Positions 10,889-19,182 of a DNA stretch of 57,506 nucleotides are shown one piece after another; position 1 is the stretch's first letter; each line of letters begins with the position of its first letter. The DNA lies in the NCBI GenBank assembly GCA_902775735.1, contig CACYNH010000014.1, positions 1-57,506 of the forward strand, given 5' to 3'. This DNA comes from an uncultured Erysipelotrichaceae bacterium. Its GTDB lineage: Bacteria; Bacillota_I; Bacilli_A; Erysipelotrichales; Erysipelotrichaceae. The notes beneath the pieces were generated by a model. The model did no database searches. It was given only the letters and a program-made list of their open reading frames with translations, and was not told the origin of the DNA. The position numbers and the translations under genes are program-made.

Positions 10889-11413
10889 ATGTTTTTCTCT
10901 GTATTCCTTTTCGTAAGCGGCCCATTTCTCCGCCTGCTTTGTCCCCCACTCCAGTGAAGCGCAGTATTTATCGGCGACGGTCACAACCACCCCTTCGGGC
11001 GTGATCGGTCTGCCAAGACCAGCCGGCCACATGTGATGAAGAATGCAGTCCTCCATCACCTGATCGGTTCTGAAGTGAAGTCTTGTGTTGAGAAGCGCGT
11101 AGCGGGGATGGACGACCGCGTGGCGCATGCCGGTTTTGTAGAATTCGGCATTGTCATAGAGATAGAAGTCATGACACATGGCTCCCCTTGCGGCGCTGAC
11201 GTGGTTGAGACCCATTTTTTTGCACCAGAGGAATGTGTACCAGGCCACATTGAGGCAGTGCTGGTAGCGGTTGGTGCTCTGATGGTGGATGAAGTTCTTC
11301 AGTTTCTGGTATGTCCGGTCGGCGGCGATATCGGCGACGGTGTTGAGAAACTCCATCGCGGTATCGTCATCGGCGTCCAGAAATGTCTGTTTTGAACCGT
11401 GGATTTTTGTCAT
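10880..11413 (-). CDS. HD-domain hydrolase
   Basis: The 177-residue protein carries the metal-binding pattern of HD phosphohydrolases: a histidine in RYQHCLNVAWYT, then CHDFYLYDN, and later HHMWP and a conserved aspartate in VTVADKYCA. The family hydrolyses nucleotides or other phosphates; the substrate cannot be told. ATG at 11413 is chosen because it overlaps the stop of the upstream gene (ATGA), which means translational coupling. An in-frame upstream extension would overlap that gene widely and has no ribosome site. It is the second gene of a two-gene operon. Confidence 0.85.
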   Translation of the reverse strand: MTKIHGSKQTFLDADDDTAMEFLNTVADIAADRTYQKLKNFIHHQSTNRYQHCLNVAWYTFLWCKKMGLNHVSAARGAMCHDFYLYDNAEFYKTGMRHAVVHPRYALLNTRLHFRTDQVMEDCILHHMWPAGLGRPITPEGVVVTVADKYCASLEWGTKQAEKWAAYEKEYREKHGS

Positions 11414-11667
11414 TGATCCAGGATCTTCTCCATATCCGCGATATGATCCATGAGCGCCTCGTTGACCCATGTGTCGTTCATGATCTTGTCATGGGCGGAG
11501 GAGGCTGAGCCGTTGATGGCCAGGGTCAGCTGGTATTCTCTTGTGAACCAGGGCTGATCCAGATACTGTCTGTTTTCGGGCAGTTTTCTGGCAAGGTTCC
11601 ATGCTTCATCCAGAAGGATTTCGGTTTTGACGTCAGCGTGTATTTCTACTGTGTAGGTGTTAGGCAT
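11410..11667 (-). CDS. Hypothetical protein of 85 residues
   Basis: I do not recognise this small acidic, mostly helical protein. It has no signal peptide and no membrane segment. AAGGAGG lies seven bases before ATG at 11667, which fixes the start over an upstream in-frame ATG. Its stop overlaps the start of the HD-domain gene by four bases, so the two products are made together and may act together. Confidence 0.75.
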   Translation of the reverse strand: MPNTYTVEIHADVKTEILLDEAWNLARKLPENRQYLDQPWFTREYQLTLAINGSASSAHDKIMNDTWVNEALMDHIADMEKILDQ

Positions 11668-11721
11668 GTGTGAGTCCTCCTTCGCTGCTCTTATTCTAAC
11701 ATTGTACAAAGCATTTATTGT

Positions 11722-12210
11722 TTAAGGATGCCGCAATATGAGGCGCATCTGATACCATAACGCATCGCCATGGACAGACTCTGAGATTCCTTCATTGGCA
11801 AAGCCGAATCTTTCATAAAACGGAATCATGTTTTCAAGGCATGTCAGCACAATGCCGCTGCGTCCCTGCCGGCGGCATTCATCGATGCATTCATGCATCA
11901 GCCTTGACGCGCAGCCGTGATTGCGGTAAGCGGTTCTGGTATCAACGCCCAGCAGAAACTGCCATGTCCCGCTTTCATCATGCAGAAACGGATCGACGTA
12001 CATATCATCGCACAGATCTTTGGCATTGCTGTAGGGACCGTTAATGAAGGAGACAATTCTGTCACCGTCTTTCAGGAGAAAGAAATGGTCAGGATAAACA
12101 AGAAGACGGCCTTTGAGTGCCTCGTGTGAAGCCGCCTGCTCTTTGGGAAAGCATTCCTGTTCAATTTCAAAGAGTTCGTCAAGGTCCTTCACTACCGCTT
12201 TACAGATCAT
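11722..12210 (-). CDS. GNAT family N-acetyltransferase
   Basis: The 162-residue protein fits one GNAT domain: an N-terminal DLDELFEIEQECF segment, a central VDPFLHDESG, the acetyl-CoA loop RNHGCASRLMHECIDECRRQG (first half at the pyrophosphate site) and the C-terminal PFYERFGF motif. The substrate (amine, peptide or tRNA) is unknown. AAAGGA precedes the start. It lies downstream of the hydratase gene but behind that gene's terminator. Confidence 0.85.
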   Translation of the reverse strand: MICKAVVKDLDELFEIEQECFPKEQAASHEALKGRLLVYPDHFFLLKDGDRIVSFINGPYSNAKDLCDDMYVDPFLHDESGTWQFLLGVDTRTAYRNHGCASRLMHECIDECRRQGRSGIVLTCLENMIPFYERFGFANEGISESVHGDALWYQMRLILRHP

Positions 12211-12228
12211 AGAGGTATCCTTTCTTAT

Positions 12229-12253
12229 GCAAACAGGCGGCTGCTGCCGCCTG
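12229..12253 (-). terminator. Terminator of the hydratase gene
   Basis: CAGGCGG and CCGCCTG form a stem on a six-base loop, with a short T-rich tail (TTTG) on the minus strand. Confidence 0.5.
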
Positions 12254-12258
12254 CTGTT

Positions 12259-14493
12259 TCAGTTTCTGTAGTAGTTGATGAGGCAGCCGTCGGCCAGGAT
12301 CTGCTTTTCTTCAGGCGTGAGTGCGCCAAGGGAAAGCGTGACGGGGCTGACTTCGTCGTTTGTTACGGCATAAGCTTCGATGGCCTTTTCTTCCAGCAGG
12401 GACGCGCGGATGTTTTTGATGAAGACCCATGTGCCCTTTTCAAGCTTTGCACCATCTTCCGTCACAAACGGCAGGATGCCCCAGTTGATGCAGTTGGAGC
12501 GGTAGCGCTTTGTGGCGTATTCTTCCGCGAAGTTTGCCGCACCGCCGAGAACTCTCTGGCAGGAAGCTGCCTGCTCACGGGCGGAACCGTCACCGGGCTT
12601 TCTGGCGTAAATGGCGGAAGCGATGTTGGTGCTGTCGGGATCAGCTGTGATTCCCGCTTTGGCAAGCGCATCGCAGACTGCTCCGGTTTCCATGTCAATG
12701 CCGCCGGCCAGTCTTGTTTCTTCCTTGGCGTGAACTTCCTTGGCGCAGCCCACATAAGCCGGATCTCTTCTGGAGAGAGTGAACTCAGCTAAACGCAGCG
12801 GGTTGGAGCGGAATGAGGAGGTTTCGCCGGAAGGAATCAGTTCATCGGTTGTGGTGACCGGATCATCGAGATGGCTGACGACTTTGAGAAGAATGTCATC
12901 GCTTAATGCAGGCTGGGCCGGCCAGTCTTTGATATTCGGTCCAAAGCGCAGCTCAACGGCAGGATCCGCCTTGCCCCAGCCGTTATAGACGCGATTGGCG
13001 TAGATGGTCTGGTCAAAGACCTGCTCAGTCACTTCTTCAGGTTCTGTTACGACATCGGTCGCGGCAGTGAGAATGCCCTGGTTTGCGGCTGTTGCGGCAA
13101 TCGAGCGGGCGTCCATAAGAGCGACGGAAGCGATCTGGCCTTCGCCGGGCTTGGAGCCTTCGCGGTTGGGGAAGTTTCTGGTTGTGTGGCGGATGGAGAA
13201 TTCACCGTTGGCAGGTGTGTCGCCTGCTCCGAAGCAGGGTCCGCAGAATGCTTCACGGAAAACAGCGCCGGAAGAAATCAGATCGGCGATGGTGCCGTTT
13301 GCGGCAAGCGCCTTATACGCAGGCATGGAGTCGGGATAGACGGAAAGCTTGAATTCATCGTTGCCGACGTTTTTGCCTGAGAGGATCTTTGAAGCGGCGA
13401 TGATGTTTTCATAGACGCCGCCGGAACAGCCGGCGATAATGCCCTGGTCAACGCGGATATTGCCGTTTTCGTCGATCTTGGAGAGCAGGTCGATTTTTGT
13501 TTTGCCGCCAAGCTGGCCATTGGCTCTGTCTTCTGCTTCTTTGAGATATTTCTGAGGATCCTTCTTCAGTTCATTGATCGCCAGCGCATAGCTTGGATGC
13601 ATCGGCAGAGCGATCATGGACTCGATTTCAGAAAGGTCGAGGTCAATCCAGGAATCGTAATACGCGCCTTCCTGAACATTCAGTTTTTTATAATCTTCCT
13701 TACGGCCTCTGATTTCATAGTAGGCTTCGGTCTTTTCGTCGGTTTCCCAGATGGAGCTCCAGCATGTGGTTTCGGTGGTCATGACATCGATGCCGTTGCG
13801 GAAGTCCTGGGAGAGGGTCGCGACGCCCGGGCCTGCGAATTCAAGCGCTTTGTTTTTGACAAAGCCGTTGGCGTATGTGGCTCCCACAAGCGCCAGAGCG
13901 ACGTCGTGGGGACCCACACCCGGTTTCGGTGAGCCTGTGAGCCATACAAGGACTGTTTTGGGCTTCGCCATGTCATAGGTGCGGTTGACCAGCTGCTTGG
14001 CCAGTTCGCCGCCGCCTTCACCGATACCCATGGTGCCGAGGGCGCCATAGCGGGTATGGGAATCGGAGCCGAGAATCATATTGCCGCATTTTGTCATCAT
14101 TTCACGGTTGTAGGAATGGATAACCGCATAGCAAGGAGGAACATAGATGCCGCCGTATTTTTTGGCTGCGGAAAGAGCGAACTGATGGTCGTCCTCATTG
14201 ATGGTGCCGCCGACTGCGCATAAAGTGTTATGGCAGTTGGTCAGGACATAGGGCATGGGAAATTTTTCCATGCCGGACGCTCTTGCGGTCTGGATGATGC
14301 CGACATAGGTGATGTCATGGCTGGTCAGGGAGTCAAACCTGATGTGAAGCAGGTTTTCGTCGGTATGGGTATCATGGGCATCGAGGATGCCGTATACGAT
14401 TGTCTTTTTCTTTCCCTCTTCAATGGAGAAATCAGCGGGAACTGCCGCGGGTGCGTAATTGATCAAGACTGCCGGTTCACTGTGAAGGTTCAT
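12259..14493 (-). CDS. Aconitase-family hydratase (probable aconitate hydratase)
   Basis: The 744-residue protein is a divergent aconitase. GSDSHTRYGALGTMGIGEGG matches the substrate-site region, AGCSGG and FCGPCFGAG supply the three cysteine ligands expected for a [4Fe-4S] cluster, and NREGSKPGEGQ-IASVALMDA with ANQGILTAA matches the C-terminal half. The likely reaction is citrate to isocitrate via cis-aconitate. Annotation pipelines often call this clade just hydratase, so another hydroxyacid substrate is possible, but it is divergent from citrate synthase with a shared 139-bp promoter region, and isocitrate dehydrogenase is also present at 44174. Confidence 0.85.
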   Translation of the reverse strand: MNLHSEPAVLINYAPAAVPADFSIEEGKKKTIVYGILDAHDTHTDENLLHIRFDSLTSHDITYVGIIQTARASGMEKFPMPYVLTNCHNTLCAVGGTINEDDHQFALSAAKKYGGIYVPPCYAVIHSYNREMMTKCGNMILGSDSHTRYGALGTMGIGEGGGELAKQLVNRTYDMAKPKTVLVWLTGSPKPGVGPHDVALALVGATYANGFVKNKALEFAGPGVATLSQDFRNGIDVMTTETTCWSSIWETDEKTEAYYEIRGRKEDYKKLNVQEGAYYDSWIDLDLSEIESMIALPMHPSYALAINELKKDPQKYLKEAEDRANGQLGGKTKIDLLSKIDENGNIRVDQGIIAGCSGGVYENIIAASKILSGKNVGNDEFKLSVYPDSMPAYKALAANGTIADLISSGAVFREAFCGPCFGAGDTPANGEFSIRHTTRNFPNREGSKPGEGQIASVALMDARSIAATAANQGILTAATDVVTEPEEVTEQVFDQTIYANRVYNGWGKADPAVELRFGPNIKDWPAQPALSDDILLKVVSHLDDPVTTTDELIPSGETSSFRSNPLRLAEFTLSRRDPAYVGCAKEVHAKEETRLAGGIDMETGAVCDALAKAGITADPDSTNIASAIYARKPGDGSAREQAASCQRVLGGAANFAEEYATKRYRSNCINWGILPFVTEDGAKLEKGTWVFIKNIRASLLEEKAIEAYAVTNDEVSPVTLSLGALTPEEKQILADGCLINYYRN

Positions 14494-14536
14494 AAGGGTT
14501 ATCCTTTCATCGTCGCATTCAGCTGACTTTCGTAAT

Positions 14537-14565
14537 ATTGTACACGATTATGCAGGTCATGACCA
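14537..14565 (-). promoter_or_regulatory. Promoter of the hydratase gene, overlapping a palindrome
   Basis: On the minus strand TGGTCA (14560-14565) and TACAAT (14537-14542) are 17 bases apart. The -35 lies inside a perfect 10-bp palindrome GGTCATGACC at 14555-14564, a possible operator. Confidence 0.5.
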
Positions 14566-14580
14566 TAGGATTAAAAAGAC

Positions 14581-14608
14581 TTGACCAATCGCTTTAAAGC
14601 ACTAAAAT
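14581..14608 (+). promoter_or_regulatory. Promoter of the citrate synthase gene
   Basis: TTGACC (14581-14586) and TAAAAT (14603-14608) are 16 bases apart, 24 bases upstream of the start codon and 12 bases before the ribosome site CGGAGG. Confidence 0.6.
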
Positions 14609-14632
14609 GTAATATATTATACGGAGGTTTCA

Positions 14633-16012
14633 ATGATCTATCCTGATGTTCCGGGGTTCAGTCCCCAAGAGATCGCTGTCCTTTGCGACGCATACCGTGA
14701 AAACAACTTTATCGACCCGAAAACATCCGAAAAGCTGGGCGTAAAACGCGGCCTGAGAAATCCTGACGGCACCGGTGTTCTGGCGGGTCTTACAAATATA
14801 TGCGATGTTGTCGGCTACGACAAAAAAGAAGACGGCACGATTGTGCCGATCGACGGAAAACTGATTTACCGCGGCATTGATCTGCAGACGCTTGTGGATG
14901 AGGCGATCAATTCCGACCGTTTCATGTTTGAGGAAGTGGTCTGGCTGCTGCTGTTCGGTTCCCTGCCGACCAGGGAAAACCTGCGCCGTTTCTGCAAGCT
15001 CATCGAAAAGCACCGTGAGCTGCCTGACGGCTTCGCTGAGAAGATTATTATCTCCACCCCTTCTCCCAACATCATGAACAAGATGGCAAGAGCCGTCTTG
15101 TCCATGTATTCCTACGATGAAAACGCCGAGAACAGTTCACTGGAAAACATTATCAGACAGTCGATCAACCTGATCGCCGAACTGCCGACGATGATGGTCT
15201 ATTCCTATCAGACAAAGAAGCACGCCTATGACCATGAGTCGCTCTACTTCCATTATCCCGTGACCGGTTTATCCACCGCCGAGCATATCCTGGCGACCTA
15301 CCGTCCGGACCAGAAGTACACAAGAGAAGAAGCGAAACTGCTTGACCTCTGCTTAGTGGTCCATGCCGACCATGGCGGCGGTAACAACTCCACCTTCACC
15401 GACCGTGTCCTCTCCTCTTCCGGAACCGACACCTATTCCGCGATCACCGGCGCGATCTGTTCCCTGAAAGGTCCCAAGCACGGCGGCGCCAACCTGATGG
15501 TCATGAACCAGCTCGATGACATGATGGAACACATCAAAGACACCGAAGATGAGAATGAGGTCAAGGAATACCTCAGAAAGATCATGAGACGTGAAGCCGG
15601 CAACCGCTCAGGTCTGATCTACGGAATCGGCCACGCGGTCTATACCAAGAGCGACCCGAGAGCCAGGATCCTGCGCGATCACTCCAAGGCCCTTGCCTAT
15701 GAGAAAGGCTTCAAGGCGGAATATGATCTGCTCTGCCTGATCGAAAAACTCGGTCCCATCGTGTTCCGTGAGGAAAAAGGCCTGACCAAGAATGTCTGTG
15801 CCAACATGGACCTGTATTCCGGTCTTGTCTACAGAATACTGGGGATTTCGGAAGATCTCTTCACACCGATCTTCGCGATCTCAAGAGTCGCGGGCTGGTG
15901 TGCCCACCGTATGGAGGAAGTCGAATTTGCCAACCGGATTATCCGTCCGGCCTACAAATACATCGGCTCCGACCAGGAATATACCGACTTCGACCACCGC
16001 GAAGACGACTGA
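14633..16012 (+). CDS. Citrate synthase
   Basis: The 459-residue protein condenses oxaloacetate and acetyl-CoA to citrate. It has an N-terminal extension of about 60 residues before the citrate synthase core, which begins with KLIYRGIDLQTLVDEA. The catalytic histidines and aspartate lie in VVHADHGGGNNSTF, GIGHAVYTKSDPRA and a later Asp region; CSLKGPKHGGAN is the conserved substrate motif. This length and extension are typical of Clostridia and Erysipelotrichia. CGGAGG lies six bases before ATG. Divergent from the hydratase, which fits a citrate to 2-oxoglutarate route for glutamate. Confidence 0.93.
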   Translation: MIYPDVPGFSPQEIAVLCDAYRENNFIDPKTSEKLGVKRGLRNPDGTGVLAGLTNICDVVGYDKKEDGTIVPIDGKLIYRGIDLQTLVDEAINSDRFMFEEVVWLLLFGSLPTRENLRRFCKLIEKHRELPDGFAEKIIISTPSPNIMNKMARAVLSMYSYDENAENSSLENIIRQSINLIAELPTMMVYSYQTKKHAYDHESLYFHYPVTGLSTAEHILATYRPDQKYTREEAKLLDLCLVVHADHGGGNNSTFTDRVLSSSGTDTYSAITGAICSLKGPKHGGANLMVMNQLDDMMEHIKDTEDENEVKEYLRKIMRREAGNRSGLIYGIGHAVYTKSDPRARILRDHSKALAYEKGFKAEYDLLCLIEKLGPIVFREEKGLTKNVCANMDLYSGLVYRILGISEDLFTPIFAISRVAGWCAHRMEEVEFANRIIRPAYKYIGSDQEYTDFDHREDD

Positions 16013-16022
16013 TCTCAATAAC

Positions 16023-16054
16023 AAACGGCTGCTCATTTACGGGCAGCCGTTTTT
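16023..16054 (+). terminator. Intrinsic terminator of citrate synthase
   Basis: AAACGGCTGC and GCAGCCGT form the stem, followed by five Ts. Confidence 0.8.
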
Positions 16055-16093
16055 CAAATGAAAATGCAGACCGTGTGATCTGCATCTGTGTGT

Positions 16094-16792
16094 TTAATCC
16101 TTTCCGAACAGGCTGCCGATATCGTCGAAGATGTTTTCTTCTTTCGCTTCAGCTGGAATTGCGTCTGTGGCCGACTTCCATAAACCGCACACATCATTGA
16201 TGAACTCAATTTTGAGCGTCTCCGCAGAGCGGGCTGTCACGGATGATGATTTGGCTGATTTGGGCAGTTCATAATCTTTGATGAAAACCAGCATCCGCCA
16301 TTCCAGCAGGTGGCGGTTGCGCATATGGCGGTGCCAGATTTCGTAATACTGTCTGATTCTGCAGTATTTATTAATCAGATAGGAAAAGATCAGCGGAACC
16401 AGAATGACTGTGTAAAGGTAAATATCATTCCATTCACTGTTATTGAGAATCCATTCTTTTCTTGTGATCAGAAACAGGGCAAGGAAAGGAATGCTCAGAA
16501 TCACACACAGAACAACCACTTTATAGAAGTAGTATTTGAGCTTATTGGCGTTTTCCTTGTATTCCTCATACTCATAGGTCTGAACAAACAGGTCGAAGAA
16601 TCTGCTGAAAAAGGACTGCTTACCGTCCGCGGAAGCTTTTTCATCCATATTCCAGAGTTTTTTGAAATATTCAAAAAGCTCACCTTTGACTGATTCCTTC
16701 TTTTTGATCCCGAAGCATCCTGTGAGCACCCCGATCACCAGCATGGCCAAGACCGGTACGGCTAAATTCAGTCCGAAAATTTTAAAATCCAT
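16094..16792 (-). CDS. Uncharacterised membrane protein
   Basis: I do not recognise this 232-residue protein. It has an N-terminal transmembrane helix (about residues 5-27), a charged cytosolic loop with FFSRFFDLFVQ, two further helices (about 85-108 and 115-137) and a hydrophilic C-terminal region of about 85 residues with HRHMRNRHLLEWRMLVFI. ATG at 16792 is preferred over an upstream frame because AGAGG lies eight bases before it. It is a single gene convergent with citrate synthase. Confidence 0.65.
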   Translation of the reverse strand: MDFKIFGLNLAVPVLAMLVIGVLTGCFGIKKKESVKGELFEYFKKLWNMDEKASADGKQSFFSRFFDLFVQTYEYEEYKENANKLKYYFYKVVVLCVILSIPFLALFLITRKEWILNNSEWNDIYLYTVILVPLIFSYLINKYCRIRQYYEIWHRHMRNRHLLEWRMLVFIKDYELPKSAKSSSVTARSAETLKIEFINDVCGLWKSATDAIPAEAKEENIFDDIGSLFGKD

Positions 16793-16992
16793 CTGCAATA
16801 CCTCTTGTGTGTCAATCCAGTCATCCGCGCAATGTGGACGGTCATTACAAATACTATACAGCAGAATCATCCCTGCAATAAGACAAAACTGCTCTGTATC
16901 CGCAATGACTGAAAAACAGGCATATCAGTAAGATCTGCCTGAAATATTTACGGAGAATCCGTGAGTCTGTGTTTCCGGTATCCAGTCTGTGC

Positions 16993-17616
16993 TCAGTCCA
17001 CTTCCCCCATCGTCATAAACTCACGGTCTTCGATTGTGAATTTCTTCTGATCCAGTTTCTGCGCCATGACCCGGCTGATGATGAATTCATCCGTGATGAG
17101 CACAAAATACTGCTTCTTCTCTTCGTTGACCAGGTAATACTGCTGATCGAGGCTGCTGATTGTCTTTCCCATTTCCTGGGTGCCGAAAAGAGGAATTCCG
17201 CCAAGTAAGAGAGCTGTCCAGCCGATCGCCTGATCAGCAATTGTTTCATCCTTCGTGTTTCTGATCTTTGTGACGGTCAGGCGGATAATCTGCGCCTGAG
17301 GGTATTCTTCGCAGACAATTCTTTCTTTGATTTTCACCTTCTTCAGCCGTGAGAGTTTTCCGGTATCGCCGAACTGACGAAGGTCAATTGCTTTCTTCGT
17401 CATTGAAAGGTCGATCGGACTGCCGTCATCGAGCAGATAATCAATACTAACGCTGAGTGCGGCTGCCAGCGCTTTGAGATTTGCCACATCGGGCATTCCC
17501 CTGTCGCTTTCCCATTTCGCCACGGCAGCTCTTGAGACTGTCAGTTTTGAGGCCAGTTCTTCCTGTGTGCAGCCTGCCTCGAGTCTTGCGCTTTTCAGCT
17601 TTTCACCAAATGTCAT
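16993..17616 (-). CDS. XRE/Cro-like transcriptional regulator with a C-terminal sensor-like part
   Basis: The 207-residue protein starts with an HTH domain (MTFGEKLKSARLEAGCTQEELA then VSRAAVAKWESDRGMPDVA), about residues 1-62. The rest is a mixed alpha/beta region with one weak hydrophobic stretch (IGWTALLLGGIPLFG) that may contact the membrane or bind a ligand. ATG at 17616 is fixed by GGAGG five bases upstream and by the HTH boundary; the upstream in-frame extension is not coding. It lies downstream of a GNAT gene on the same strand. The target is unknown. Confidence 0.85.
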   Translation of the reverse strand: MTFGEKLKSARLEAGCTQEELASKLTVSRAAVAKWESDRGMPDVANLKALAAALSVSIDYLLDDGSPIDLSMTKKAIDLRQFGDTGKLSRLKKVKIKERIVCEEYPQAQIIRLTVTKIRNTKDETIADQAIGWTALLLGGIPLFGTQEMGKTISSLDQQYYLVNEEKKQYFVLITDEFIISRVMAQKLDQKKFTIEDREFMTMGEVD

Positions 17617-17760
17617 ATTTACCTCCATGCCCTGCGGGCTTCTGTTTGACGCCCACAATATAGACGTCAGGCATGAACTGCCGCAAGAAACGCTCAGCCT
17701 CATGGATGTTACGCTCTGTAACAGTCGCGTTTTCACGGTATGAATGCGGACAGAATACAC

Positions 17761-18285
17761 TCATTCGCAAAGATGAATCCAGTATTTTTCAAGACTGACC
17801 TTTCTGCCCGGCTCATAAACGGTGGAATCGTAGACGCCTCCGTTTGAAAGAATGGTTTTCCTGCTGGCTGTGTTGGTATCACCGCAGGAGATCAGGACAT
17901 CATCGATTCCAAGCTCTCTGCACTTTTCAAGAGCAGATTTGAGCATTAATGCGGCATAGCCTTTGCGGCGCTCATCCGGGGCGACAGAATAGCCGATATG
18001 GCCGCTGTACTTTTCAAGATAATCGTTCAGGGAATGTCTGATCTGCAGCATTCCCACGATCTTATTGTCCTCTTCCCGCACAAACATGTACTGGGTTGCC
18101 GGCACAAGGCCTTCCGGAACTGTGTCGGGATTTTTGCACAGACGGCACTGTTCAATCCATTCCAGCGGATCCTCAGTGTTTCTGAGACTGCCGGTTCCAT
18201 CCATGGAATCTCCCTGTTCGATAAATGCCTGTCTGTATGCCTGGATCTGTCTGCTGTATTCTTCACATGGTTCTACAAATTTCAT
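17761..18285 (-). CDS. GNAT family N-acetyltransferase
   Basis: The roughly 174-residue protein has GNAT features: MFVREEDNKIVGMLQIR (beta4 region), GYSVAPDERRKGYAALML (acetyl-CoA loop with R-x-x-G-x-A) and DTNTASRKTILSNGG (C-terminal motif). It resembles YobR/YjcF-like amine acetyltransferases; the substrate is unknown. ATG at 18285 with AAAGAG upstream is preferred over GTG at 18294. Confidence 0.83.
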   Translation of the reverse strand: MKFVEPCEEYSRQIQAYRQAFIEQGDSMDGTGSLRNTEDPLEWIEQCRLCKNPDTVPEGLVPATQYMFVREEDNKIVGMLQIRHSLNDYLEKYSGHIGYSVAPDERRKGYAALMLKSALEKCRELGIDDVLISCGDTNTASRKTILSNGGVYDSTVYEPGRKVSLEKYWIHLCE

Positions 18286-18326
18286 AATATTCACTCTTTA
18301 TTTCTGATTTTTTTGCGGACGCTGTT

Positions 18327-18626
18327 TCATTGATCGTCCAGAGAAATAGTGATGAGGGGATATGGTTTTTCATCACTGCTGTAATACTCAGTTTCGATAA
18401 TCACTTTCTGTCCGATGATCAGATTAAACGCAAACGGCTGTGTCCACTCACCGAACTGAAACTTTCCCTTCTGATCTGCTGCACCGCAGCCGATTACCAC
18501 ATAATCGTCCCCGAGCTCAGTGATTTCTCCTCTGTAGGTTTCATGCATTAAGCGCGGTTCTTTTCTGCAGGCTGTTAACATACACAGTATGGCTAGGGAC
18601 AGAATCATTGCGCACAGTTTCTTCAT
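18327..18626 (-). CDS. Small hypothetical lipoprotein
   Basis: This 99-residue protein has a lipoprotein signal MKKLCAMILSLAILCMLTAC (LTAC lipobox, Cys near residue 20). The mature part of about 80 residues looks like a small beta-barrel (EITELGDDYVVIG, IIGQKVIIETEYY), similar in pattern to OB-like YobA/DUF3221 proteins, though I cannot confirm that. GGAGG lies eight bases before ATG. It is 30 bases upstream of the GNAT gene on the same strand and may be cotranscribed. Confidence 0.72.
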   Translation of the reverse strand: MKKLCAMILSLAILCMLTACRKEPRLMHETYRGEITELGDDYVVIGCGAADQKGKFQFGEWTQPFAFNLIIGQKVIIETEYYSSDEKPYPLITISLDDQ

Positions 18627-18684
18627 AGTCTTTTCCTCCGCGGGTTTCTTTTTTGGGATTGTTTTGTCCGGAAGTGTTTCTGTG

Positions 18685-19050
18685 TTAACTGCTGCTGTTT
18701 CTGTTTAGTGCGTCGTATGTTTCGGAAAGCCGCTGGTGACAGTGATCATAGGGAATCTCTGTCCACCGGTCCAGAAACTTATTCAATGTTTCTGTGTCTT
18801 TCTTTATTTCTGTGCATGTATATTGATCCGGATTGCGGTTGACCGTCACTTCATGGTGACCGTCCTCTTTGAAATCGATGCGGTAAATGCAGTATCCTGT
18901 CCAGCTGCGGTGGGCGTAAAGGGCTGAGCCCTCCATATACCAGAACCACTTGTCCTCCATCGCCCGGGGGATATTGCCAAGGCGCAGCGCTTCCATCTGT
19001 TCATCAGTGAAGGATCTTTCAAAAATGAACGTCGCATTCTGAGCGGGCAT
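18685..19050 (-). CDS. Hypothetical protein, soluble (WFWYMEG / HRSWTG motif family)
   Basis: The predicted protein of about 121 residues contains MEDKWFWYMEGSALYAHRSW, a motif I have seen in conserved hypothetical proteins of gut Firmicutes, sometimes next to ADP-ribosylglycohydrolase-like domains. No function is established. The start is uncertain: ATG at 19050 has only a weak ribosome site, while GTG at 19107 is in frame and AGGAG lies 13 bases before it. That AGGAG is better placed for an ATG at 19110 in another frame that runs 14 codons to a stop near a run of six Cs, so an N-terminal frameshift is possible. Confidence 0.65.
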   Translation of the reverse strand: MPAQNATFIFERSFTDEQMEALRLGNIPRAMEDKWFWYMEGSALYAHRSWTGYCIYRIDFKEDGHHEVTVNRNPDQYTCTEIKKDTETLNKFLDRWTEIPYDHCHQRLSETYDALNRNSSS

Positions 19051-19147
19051 CGGTTCGCTTTTCCAGTCAGTGCGGCGGGCCGGGGGGTCTGTTCTGTCTG
19101 TTTTCACTCATACATCAGATCTCCTGTGACCATCGCGGTCATGACAT

Positions 19148-19173
19148 AAAATGCCTGCCGTTTCTGACAGGCA
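19148..19173 (-). terminator. Terminator of the tandem phosphatase gene
   Basis: On the minus strand TGCCTG pairs with CAGGCA across a ten-base loop and is followed by TTTTA. Confidence 0.7.
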
Positions 19174-19182
19174 CATTGTTTT

